Source: JALHSV01 sp964553535
GTDB lineage: Bacteria > Nitrospirota > Thermodesulfovibrionia > Thermodesulfovibrionales > SM23-35
Assembly: GCA_964553535.1 (NCBI GenBank)
Contig: CAZKLK010000097.1
Span: forward strand, 1-7,147
Reading direction: 5' to 3'
Length of the DNA: 7,147 nt
Positions 1 to 5,861 of the stretch are shown here, in pieces (the stretch's first letter is position 1; each line of letters opens with the position of its first letter). The notes under the pieces were generated by a model. It was not told the DNA's origin and ran no database searches. It saw only the letters and a list, made by a program, of their open reading frames with translations. Both the position numbers and the translations under genes were made by a program.

Positions 1-20
1 GGATCAAGTCCGGCATGACA
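1..20. repeat. Partial dispersed hairpin-type repeat at left window edge
   Basis: The first 20 bases (GGATCAAGTCCGGCATGACA) look like the right part of a short imperfect palindrome whose arms would be CCGGA and TCCGG around TCAAG; only GGA-TCAAG-TCC is left inside the window because the left arm is cut off. From general experience, this kind of sequence occurs as a scattered intergenic repeat in many bacterial genomes. Its end, CCGGCATGAC, resembles CCGGAATGAC in the reverse complement of the repeat at 7122-7147, so the two may be members of one broad family. Copy number cannot be judged from one window. Confidence 0.45.
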
Positions 21-60
21 AATTGACTTTTATAAAGACCTGTATGAACGGTTTTTAGGT

Positions 61-114
61 GTTCACTTTTAATCTTTAAATCTTAGTAAAACAGTTCACT
101 TTTAATTCTTAAAT
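61..114. repeat. Two 21-bp direct repeats, 33 bp apart (possible operator)
   Basis: Copy 1 at 61-81 begins GTTCACTTTTAAT and ends TTAAAT; copy 2 at 94-114 has the same 13-base start and the same end. The copies match at 19 of 21 positions and differ only by a swapped CT/TC pair. Their start-to-start distance of 33 bp is about three helical turns, which would place two bound proteins on the same DNA face. They lie 20-73 bp before the candidate -35 element of the first gene. A regulator-binding role is inference; duplication of AT-rich spacer DNA is the alternative. Confidence 0.45.
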
Positions 115-133
115 GGCAACCGCGCTTTTTTTG

Positions 134-164
134 TTGACTTGAGAACTTATTAATAGAGTATCAT
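134..164 (+). promoter_or_regulatory. Candidate sigma-70 promoter for the first operon
   Basis: TTGACT at 134-139 matches the -35 consensus at five of six positions, and TATCAT at 159-164 matches the -10 consensus at five of six. The 19-bp spacer is longer than the usual 17. Transcription from this -10 would start around 170-172, at or beside the ATG at 171. No Shine-Dalgarno sequence precedes that ATG, so the message may be leaderless or nearly so. A weaker -10 (GAGTAT, 156-161) gives a 16-bp spacer but a poorer match. Confidence 0.4.
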
Positions 165-170
165 CTAAAA

Positions 171-1184
171 ATGTTCACGCCATATCTAACCACCGGGATC
201 GGCAGTCTTCCCCATAAAGACCCTTATGAAGCGTGCAGGCTCGTGCTTGACAGCCTGGACATCCCGTTCTGGCCGCAACTGCCCGGATTATCATTCCGCG
301 AATTCATGATACCTCAGTTTTCTGAAGGGATGCCATCCCTTGAAATCGATGAACATAAAGAGACAATATGGATAGGGGAAAACGGAGATCACATAACCGC
401 ATTTTACGAAAACTGTTCAGATGACACGGCGCTGCCCGTCTCGGAACCCTTTGCGAAAGGACTTCACACATTCATTCACGCCGTTGCGGGGAAACGTTTT
501 CAGTACTTGAAAGGACATGTCACCGGGCCGCTGACATTTGCCCTGGGATTGAAAAACGCCGACGGGAAAGCGATTTACTTTGATGAAGAACTGCGTGAAA
601 TTTCACTTATGCTTCTCCAGGCAAAGATCAGGTGGCAGGTTAAGATGCTGCAACCTTTCGCCGACCGGGTAATAATATTCCTCGACGAGCCGGTACTGTC
701 CGCCCTCGGCAGCTCAAGCTATATCGGCGTGTCGCACGGAGAGGCCCTGCGGTTATTGCAGGCAGCCGCCGGTACCATTAAAAATGCTGATGCCCGCTCC
801 GGCATACATTGCTGCAGCAACGCGGACTGGCCGCTGATCATCGGCTCCGGAGTTGATATTATCAGTTTCGATGCATATGACTATCTTGAAGCAGTCTCGC
901 TCTTCCCTGGGGAATTCACCCAATTTCTGCGGAAGGGCGGGCATCTTGCATGGGGCATCGTTCCGACAACCGAAGCCATACGGGAAGAAAACACGGAATC
1001 AATAAGACAGCGTTTTCACAGAGGCATGGATCTGTTATCCAGATCAATGCCCGGCGGACTGCTTCAGTCGCAGATATTGTTGACGCCGTCCTGCGGCACC
1101 GCGTCAAGGAGCCTTACGGAAACAGAAAAGATTTTCCGGATATTGTCCGAACTGAGCCGTTCATTGAAATGCGGGGTTCAATGA
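171..1184 (+). CDS. UROD/MetE-like protein (short cobalamin-independent methionine synthase homologue)
   Basis: This 337-residue protein belongs to the UROD/MetE (beta/alpha)8-barrel superfamily and corresponds only to the C-terminal catalytic barrel of MetE; the N-terminal half of classical ~750-residue MetE is missing. Visible motifs are TGIGSLPH near residues 8-15, GHVTGPLTF at 115-123, DEP at 172-174, HCC at 213-215 and PSCG around C308. H213, C215 and C308 match the zinc ligands of MetE (HxC and a late Cys); the intermediate Glu ligand appears to be Asp (SFD, D234). Short MetE homologues in anaerobes include folate-independent methionine synthases that use a corrinoid protein or methylcobalamin, but many members of this group have no proven activity, so I do not assign metE. 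The ATG at 171 is chosen because the conserved N-terminus starts at once. The stop overlaps tmk as ATGA. Cytosolic; probably the first gene of the operon. Confidence 0.8.
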   Translation: MFTPYLTTGIGSLPHKDPYEACRLVLDSLDIPFWPQLPGLSFREFMIPQFSEGMPSLEIDEHKETIWIGENGDHITAFYENCSDDTALPVSEPFAKGLHTFIHAVAGKRFQYLKGHVTGPLTFALGLKNADGKAIYFDEELREISLMLLQAKIRWQVKMLQPFADRVIIFLDEPVLSALGSSSYIGVSHGEALRLLQAAAGTIKNADARSGIHCCSNADWPLIIGSGVDIISFDAYDYLEAVSLFPGEFTQFLRKGGHLAWGIVPTTEAIREENTESIRQRFHRGMDLLSRSMPGGLLQSQILLTPSCGTASRSLTETEKIFRILSELSRSLKCGVQ

Positions 1185-1804
1185 AAGGCCCCTTCATTTC
1201 GTTTGAAGGTATAGAGGGATCCGGGAAATCAACTCAGGCGAGATATCTGTATGAATACCTGATGAATAAAGGAGCAGACGTTATTCTAACCGAAGAACCG
1301 GGTGGCACACTCATCGGGGTTAACATACGGAAAGTTCTGCTCTCCGTTGAACATGAGGGGATGTCCCCCCTCGCCGAGCTGCTTCTGTATAACGCATCCC
1401 GGGTCCAGCACATACAGGAGGTCATTACGCCCGCCCTGAACAGGGGATCGATTGTCATAACCGACCGGTTTGCCGATTCAACCCTTGCATATCAGGGATT
1501 CGGCAGAGGGCTTGATTTGGGCATGATCGATGCGATCGATATGATGGCAACGGGAAGACTGAGGCCCGATCTCACCATCCTTCTTGACATCGAAGTAGAT
1601 ACAGGTCTGCAGCGAAACAGAGGAGTAAATAAAGCGGACAGGCTCGAACTTGAGGACATCTCATTTCATGAGCGCGTGAGAACCGGATATCACAAGATAG
1701 CTGCGGAAGACCCAACAAGAATAAAACTGATTCAGGTAACCGGCGGTATCGATGATACACACAGGGAAATCGTCCGGATAATTGGAGAGAGTTTAAACCT
1801 ATAA
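1181..1804 (+). CDS. tmk: Thymidylate kinase
   Basis: The 207-residue product phosphorylates dTMP to dTDP with ATP, an essential cytosolic step of dTTP synthesis. The P-loop GIEGSGKST lies at residues 10-18, EEPGGT follows at about 41-46, the substrate-binding DRF motif is D95-R96-F97, and the LID region carries RGVNKADRLE. The P-loop has no Arg and the LID contains the basic residues, as in the E. coli-type (type II) enzymes. The length is normal for the family. The start at 1181 overlaps the preceding stop (ATGA) with GCGGGG a few bases upstream; an in-frame ATG at 1169 would add only MRGS. The open frame back to 950 is antecedent overlap with the first gene and is not coding. The gene joins holB by a TAATG junction, implying coupled translation. 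tmk next to holB is a common bacterial order linking dTTP supply and replication. Confidence 0.97.
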   Translation: MKGPFISFEGIEGSGKSTQARYLYEYLMNKGADVILTEEPGGTLIGVNIRKVLLSVEHEGMSPLAELLLYNASRVQHIQEVITPALNRGSIVITDRFADSTLAYQGFGRGLDLGMIDAIDMMATGRLRPDLTILLDIEVDTGLQRNRGVNKADRLELEDISFHERVRTGYHKIAAEDPTRIKLIQVTGGIDDTHREIVRIIGESLNL

Positions 1805-2838
1805 TGGCCTTGCGGGATATAATCGGACAGGACCGGGCGATACGCATTCTCCTCAGGACGATCGAACGGGACAGAATTCCATCATCTTACCTGTTTGCCG
1901 GAGAATCCGGCATAGGCAAAAGACTTGCCGCAATCAATCTTGCCAAGGCTCTTAATTGCCTTGCCGTCGACTCGGACAGCCGGGGGGTTGTCCTTCATGA
2001 TTGCTGTGACGCATGTCCTTCCTGCAAGAAAATTGATGCGAACATTCACCCGGACTTTCGGCTGATATCACCTGAAAGCGGCCAAATAAGGATAGAAGAA
2101 ATACGGGAAATTGATGATATGCTTTCACTCACGGCCTTCGAGGGCAGGTGCAAGACCGTCATCGTCGATGATGCGGAGAACATGAACCAATCCGCCGCCA
2201 ACGCGTTCCTGAAGACCCTTGAAGAACCGCCGGGGCATAGCCTGATAGTCCTTATAACAGCGAACCCTGAACAGCTGCCGGACACTGTAAGGTCAAGATG
2301 CGCCCGGATTAATTTCATGCCGCTTTCACTGAATGCAGGGATGAAGGTGCTGCGTCAGGGGCTCCTGCCGTCAGGTGAAAGGGACGGGAAGGCGCGGGAA
2401 GCCCCTCGGTCAGAAATGCAGGAGTCACACCTTATGACTTTGATGCGGCTATCACTGGGGAGACCGGGCAATGCCCTGACAGAAAATCTCACGGAGCAAA
2501 GAACCCGGCACCTCGAACTGCTGCAAGATATGATGAATATGGGTCGGGACGGCTGGTCCTCCCGTGAAGAGATGGAGAGATGGATCAACTTTATTCTCGT
2601 GCTGCTCAGAGACATGGCTGTAATGAAAATCCGCGGGGGGGAGAAGTACCTTATCAACGCCGACATGATGGAATTCATAACAAGGCTGAACAAAGCCGGA
2701 GATTTAAAGGATATAATAGAACAATATCAAAAGGTGAGCGCGTTGAAAAAGCATATTCGTTTCAATCTTAATAAATCCCTGACGTGGAACTATACCGGTT
2801 TTTTGCTGAGGGATACCATGGGTGACATTCATGCCTGA
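1804..2838 (+). CDS. holB: DNA polymerase III delta' subunit (clamp loader)
   Basis: The 344-residue protein is the delta' subunit of the clamp-loader complex, which with delta and tau/gamma loads the beta clamp on primed DNA. An AAA+ domain fills the first ~200 residues: IIGQDRAI near the N-terminus, a P-loop-like GESGIGKR at 33-40 (Arg where ATPases have Ser/Thr), a zinc module using C52, C67 or C68, C71 and C74, a VDDAENMNQSAANAFLKTLEEPP block, and SRC at 164-166 in the TVRSRC motif shared with tau/gamma. The C-terminal part is helical and variable. Delta' proteins often bind ATP poorly, so the altered P-loop end fits the family. A GGAGAGA Shine-Dalgarno candidate at 1784-1790 lies rather far (13 bp) from the ATG, which overlaps the tmk stop, so re-initiation probably contributes. 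The 3' end overlaps ricT. Confidence 0.95.
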   Translation: MALRDIIGQDRAIRILLRTIERDRIPSSYLFAGESGIGKRLAAINLAKALNCLAVDSDSRGVVLHDCCDACPSCKKIDANIHPDFRLISPESGQIRIEEIREIDDMLSLTAFEGRCKTVIVDDAENMNQSAANAFLKTLEEPPGHSLIVLITANPEQLPDTVRSRCARINFMPLSLNAGMKVLRQGLLPSGERDGKAREAPRSEMQESHLMTLMRLSLGRPGNALTENLTEQRTRHLELLQDMMNMGRDGWSSREEMERWINFILVLLRDMAVMKIRGGEKYLINADMMEFITRLNKAGDLKDIIEQYQKVSALKKHIRFNLNKSLTWNYTGFLLRDTMGDIHA

Positions 2839-3703
2839 TGTGGTAGGAGTTCGCTTCAAACCCTGCGGGAAAATATATGATTTCGAGGCCGAAGGCATAG
2901 AAATCAGCAGAGGCGACCTTGTGGTTGTTGAATCTGATCTTGGTATTAATATGGGGATTATTGTAACCGGGCGTCGTGCGGCAAATAACCCCGAAAAGAA
3001 ATTCAAGAAAATCATCAGAAAGGCAACAGACGACGACATCCTTCAGAAAGAGAGCAACAAGGCATTGGAAGACGAGTCAAGGAAATATTGTCTGGAGAGA
3101 ATTATGGCCCGGGGGCTTCCCATGAAGTTGATTTCAACGGAAGTCACGCTTGAAAAAGAACGGATTATCTTTTACTTCACGGCGGAAAAAAGAATCGATT
3201 TCAGGGAACTCGTAAAGGACCTTGCATCAAGGTTCAGAACAAGAATTGAGATGAGACAGATCGGTGTCAGGGACAGCGCCCGGATTATCGGCAGTTTGGG
3301 AATCTGCGGCCGGGAACTGTGCTGCGCGAAGTTTCTGACTTCATTTGAACCTATCTCCATCAAGATGGCGAAGAAGCAGGAACTCGTGCTGAACACCAGC
3401 AAGTTATCCGGATTCTGCGGTCGGCTTATGTGCTGCCTGGGCTACGAGTATTCAGAGTCCTACCGGGACGCTGCCCCTGCCGAGAGCGAAACAATTGCGC
3501 TGGCAGAACCTGAAGAGCAGGAGGAGATATTCATTGCGTCGAGTGACTCCCCGGACGAAGTAAACGGGATGTCGCCTTCCCCCGTTGCTGAGGGTGGGCC
3601 GCCGGTTCAGCAAGATACGGAGTCTCCGCAGCAGAAGCCGGGGAGAAGAGGCAAAAGAAGAAAGTGGCACCCGCGGAAACGGAAAAAAAAGGGCACAGAA
3701 TAA
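2831..3703 (+). CDS. ricT: PSP1-domain protein, RicT (YaaT)-like
   Basis: The 290-residue protein carries a PSP1 domain over roughly residues 1-205. It shows VVGVRFKPCGKIYDF at the start, RIDFRELVKDLASRFRTRIEMRQIGVRD in the middle, and two C-x4-CC clusters: C159, C164-C165 and C196, C201-C202. In Bacillus subtilis RicT (YaaT) cysteines of this region bind Fe-S clusters, and RicT with RicA and RicF steers RNase Y and phosphorelay functions; the role outside Firmicutes is not clear. Past residue ~210 the family core ends and a low-complexity tail begins, first acidic (EPEEQEEIF), then Pro/Gln-rich, then strongly basic (RRGKRRKWHPRKRKKK). I use the ATG at 2831 because family members start MPxVVGVRF; a GTG at 2822 would add three residues and has GAGGGA at 2808-2813 upstream. 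The gene overlaps holB by 8 bp. tmk-holB-ricT order is also known in Bacillus. Confidence 0.9.
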   Translation: MPDVVGVRFKPCGKIYDFEAEGIEISRGDLVVVESDLGINMGIIVTGRRAANNPEKKFKKIIRKATDDDILQKESNKALEDESRKYCLERIMARGLPMKLISTEVTLEKERIIFYFTAEKRIDFRELVKDLASRFRTRIEMRQIGVRDSARIIGSLGICGRELCCAKFLTSFEPISIKMAKKQELVLNTSKLSGFCGRLMCCLGYEYSESYRDAAPAESETIALAEPEEQEEIFIASSDSPDEVNGMSPSPVAEGGPPVQQDTESPQQKPGRRGKRRKWHPRKRKKKGTE

Positions 3704-3707
3704 GCAA

Positions 3708-5336
3708 ATGAACGACAGGTTCTATATCACGACGCCCATATACTATGTCAATGACGTGCCTCATATCGGGCACGCTTATACGACCATAGCCGCCGATATT
3801 CTTGCGCGCTTCAACAGGCTGAAGGGCAAAAAGGTTTTTTTCCTGACCGGCACTGATGAACATGGGCAGAAAGTTGCGAAGGCAGCGCAGGAAAAAGGCC
3901 TGACGCCGAAAGCTCATGCGGACATAATGGTGGACAATTACAAGAAGATATGGCAAAGGCTCTCGGTGCAGAATGATGCCTTCATCAGGACAACAGACCC
4001 CGAACACATAATCGTTGTCCAAACACTGCTCCAGAAACTATTTGAAAAGGGCGAAATAGAAAAAAAGCTCTATTCAGGATGGTACTGCGTCCCCGATGAA
4101 CGCTTCTGGACGGAAAAGGAAGTTGAAGACAGAAAGTGCCCCGACTGCGGAAGGCCCGTGGAGGAGATATCGGAAGAAAATTACTTCTTCCTGATGTCAG
4201 CATATCAGGAGCGCATTATCAGGCACATAGAAGAAAATCCGTCTTATGTCATGCCTGAAACAAGACGAAATGAAGTGCTTGGCTTTTTGAAAAAAAACCG
4301 GCTCGGAGATCTCTGCATTTCAAGGCCGAAACAGAGGCTTGCATGGGGTATCCCCTTGCCCTTCGATAATGATTTTGTTACATATGTCTGGTTCGACGCA
4401 CTTTTAAATTATTATTCGGCAACCAAGTATCTTGCCCCTTTAAAAGTAGACAGCGGACAGCAGTCAGCAGTCAGCAGTCGGAAAGAAACTCTCAACCCTC
4501 AACTCTCAACTCTCGACTCTGATAATTGGTGGCCGCCCGATCATCATTTAATCGGTAAGGACATACTTACAACTCACGCAATTTACTGGTCCGCGATGCT
4601 TATGGCGCTGGGGATGTCCCTCCCGAAAAACATATTCGCGCATGGATGGTGGACAGTGGAAGGGAAAAAAATGTCGAAGTCGTTCGGAAACGTAGTCAAT
4701 CCCAGTGATGTCGCCGATAAATTCGGCCCCGATCCTTTCCGGTACTTCCTCTTCAGAGAAGTGTCCTTTGGCCTTGACGGTGATTTTTCCGAACATGCCC
4801 TCATAAAGAGATTCAATACGGATCTTGCGAATGACCTTGGGAACCTTCTCAGCAGGACTTTAACCATGATTGAAAAATATTCCGGGGGCGTTATCCCGGA
4901 TCCCGGCGGGACATACTCTGAAACGCCCGCGGCACTTCACCTGAAGGAACGCATGGAAGACATGTACCGGACTGTTGACGATTCACTTGATAAACTCTCC
5001 TTCGGGCAGGCCATAGACGTTATCTGGGATACAATCAACCACTTGAACAAGTTTATCGAAGATGAAGCCCCCTGGAACCTCTGGAAATCCCACAATATTC
5101 ACAGGCTTTCGATGGTCCTGTATTCCCTTGCCGAGTCCCTCAGAATAATTGCTGTATTCCTCTTCCCGTTCATGCCCGCCACGTCGGAAAAAATCTGGCG
5201 GCAACTGAACATACCGAAGGACTTTTCCGGGGTCAATCTGGGCGTGGAAGCCCGGTGGGGAACGCTTACCCCGGGGACGAAAATATTTAAAGGCCCAGCG
5301 CTTTTCCCAAGGATTCAGACGGGTGCAAACGGATAA
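3708..5336 (+). CDS. metG: Methionyl-tRNA synthetase
   Basis: The 542-residue class I synthetase charges tRNA-Met, including the initiator, with methionine. The HIGH motif is H19-IGH22 and the KMSKS motif is residues 321-325. The connective-peptide zinc knuckle reads C127-V-P-D130 then C144-P-D-C147, a single-knuckle type with Asp at the second usual Cys position. WFDALLNYYS and HLIGKDIL flank the catalytic region, and LANDLGNLLSRT opens the anticodon-binding helical domain. There is no C-terminal tRNA-binding (tRBD) domain, unlike ~640-residue forms. Residues about 246-272 form an extra loop encoded by two 7-bp tandem arrays, about 24 residues longer than I recall for Thermus-type MetRS at this point; reading frame and all later motifs are intact. 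The start at 3708 lies 4 bp after ricT and is immediately followed by conserved sequence (RFYITTPIYYVN). Last gene of the first operon. Confidence 0.96.
   Translation: MNDRFYITTPIYYVNDVPHIGHAYTTIAADILARFNRLKGKKVFFLTGTDEHGQKVAKAAQEKGLTPKAHADIMVDNYKKIWQRLSVQNDAFIRTTDPEHIIVVQTLLQKLFEKGEIEKKLYSGWYCVPDERFWTEKEVEDRKCPDCGRPVEEISEENYFFLMSAYQERIIRHIEENPSYVMPETRRNEVLGFLKKNRLGDLCISRPKQRLAWGIPLPFDNDFVTYVWFDALLNYYSATKYLAPLKVDSGQQSAVSSRKETLNPQLSTLDSDNWWPPDHHLIGKDILTTHAIYWSAMLMALGMSLPKNIFAHGWWTVEGKKMSKSFGNVVNPSDVADKFGPDPFRYFLFREVSFGLDGDFSEHALIKRFNTDLANDLGNLLSRTLTMIEKYSGGVIPDPGGTYSETPAALHLKERMEDMYRTVDDSLDKLSFGQAIDVIWDTINHLNKFIEDEAPWNLWKSHNIHRLSMVLYSLAESLRIIAVFLFPFMPATSEKIWRQLNIPKDFSGVNLGVEARWGTLTPGTKIFKGPALFPRIQTGANG
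4451..4518. repeat. Two adjacent 7-bp tandem arrays inside metG
   Basis: Array A has three perfect CAGCAGT units at 4458-4478, preceded by a degenerate unit (CAGCGGA, 4451-4457). Array B has four units at 4491-4518: CTCAACC, CTCAACT, CTCAACT and CTCGACT. Twelve bases (4479-4490) separate them. Both arrays have period 7 but unrelated units. They code for QQSAVSSR and TLNPQLSTLDS, part of a loop between the WFDALLNY and HLIGKDIL blocks of MetG. Similar short tandem runs occur between genes in some environmental bacterial genomes (recollection, not checked), so this may be a dispersed element inserted in frame. Confidence 0.85.
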
Positions 5337-5346
5337 TGCGCTGTCC

Positions 5347-5374
5347 TTGACTTCGCGGGAATTCGTCGGATAAT
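5347..5374 (+). promoter_or_regulatory. Candidate sigma-70 promoter for rpiB-glyA
   Basis: In the 66-bp gap after metG, TTGACT at 5347-5352 (five of six to consensus) is followed after 16 bp by GATAAT at 5369-5374 (five of six to TATAAT). TAATAT at 5371-5376 is an alternative -10 with an 18-bp spacer. Transcription would start near 5381-5384, leaving a leader of about 20 bases that includes the Shine-Dalgarno candidate GGAAAAG at 5388-5394. No clear terminator separates it from metG, so read-through from the first operon is also possible. Confidence 0.5.
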
Positions 5375-5402
5375 ATTAACTGGCTTCGGAAAAGACACCA
5401 AA

Positions 5403-5861
5403 ATGACTATCGCAATCGGCTGTGACCACGCGGGGATTGAACTTAAGGAAGAGATCGTCTCCCTGCTGAAAGAGCTCCGGATCGAATATGTTGATTACGG
5501 CACAAACGGTCCTCAATCAGTAGATTATCCGGATTTCGGAGAGAAGGTATCTGAAGACGTTTCCAAAAAAAAGATTGAGAGAGGCATCCTTATCTGCGGC
5601 ACGGGGATAGGGATGTCCATAGTAGCAAACAAGTTCCCGGGGGTCAGGGCATCTCTCTGCAATGAACTCTTCACGGCTAAAATGAGCAGGCTGCATAACG
5701 ACGCGAATATCCTTGTCCTCGGCGGCAGGATTGTCGGGAAAGACCTTGCGAAAGAGATTGTAAAAACATGGATCAGTACGCCTTTCGAAGGAGAAAGGCA
5801 CTCCGCAAGACTGAATAAAATAATTAAAATCGAGGGGCGGCTCCAAATTTATGGCGTTTGA
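5403..5861 (+). CDS. rpiB: Ribose-5-phosphate isomerase B
   Basis: The 152-residue protein is of the RpiB/LacAB family and interconverts ribose 5-phosphate and ribulose 5-phosphate in the non-oxidative pentose phosphate pathway. GCDHAG at residues 6-11 binds the phosphosugar, C65 in CGTGIGMSI is the expected catalytic base, and H98 in RLHNDANILVLGGR matches the ring-opening His of E. coli RpiB (C66 and H99 there). The SVDYPDFG segment is also typical. The length is normal for the family. GGAAAAG 8 bases before the ATG supports the start. The gene overlaps glyA by 11 bp, so the two are probably translated together. rpiB-glyA (often followed by nrdR) is a known pairing in Deltaproteobacteria and relatives; nrdR is not seen here. 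A sugar-allose isomerase activity is possible for RpiB proteins but less likely in this housekeeping context. Confidence 0.96.
   Translation: MTIAIGCDHAGIELKEEIVSLLKELRIEYVDYGTNGPQSVDYPDFGEKVSEDVSKKKIERGILICGTGIGMSIVANKFPGVRASLCNELFTAKMSRLHNDANILVLGGRIVGKDLAKEIVKTWISTPFEGERHSARLNKIIKIEGRLQIYGV

Noticed and set aside
45..65. TGAAC...GTTCA inverted repeat as a MetR-type site
   Set aside because: Arms are only 5 bp with an 11-bp gap and do not match the TGAA-N5-TTCA spacing; the right arm is also part of the direct repeat, so chance is likely.
115..132. Possible terminator: T-run at 126-132 after a GC-rich stretch
   Set aside because: The bases before it (GGCAACCGCGC) do not form a stable stem, and the run directly precedes the candidate -35.
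1..170. SAM or cobalamin riboswitch before the MetE-like gene
   Set aside because: The leader is AT-rich, lacks recognisable conserved riboswitch blocks, and the predicted transcript start leaves no room for one.
950..1180. Upstream extension of the tmk frame by 77 codons
   Set aside because: It overlaps the conserved C-terminus of the MetE-like gene including C308, and Tmk homologues begin a few residues before the P-loop, matching the ATG at 1181.
3585..3707. Upstream extension of the metG frame by 41 codons
   Set aside because: It is an Arg/Lys/Glu/Ser-rich out-of-frame reading of the ricT tail; MetRS normally begins just before the ITTPIYYVN segment, matching the ATG at 3708.
3531..4022. 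163-codon open frame on the - strand across the ricT/metG junction
   Set aside because: It lies opposite two well-supported genes, its protein has no recognisable motif, and its composition is that of a shadow of biased + strand codons.
4451..4518. CRISPR-like array in metG
   Set aside because: Units are 7 bp and directly adjacent, without spacers; this is a tandem microsatellite-like tract.
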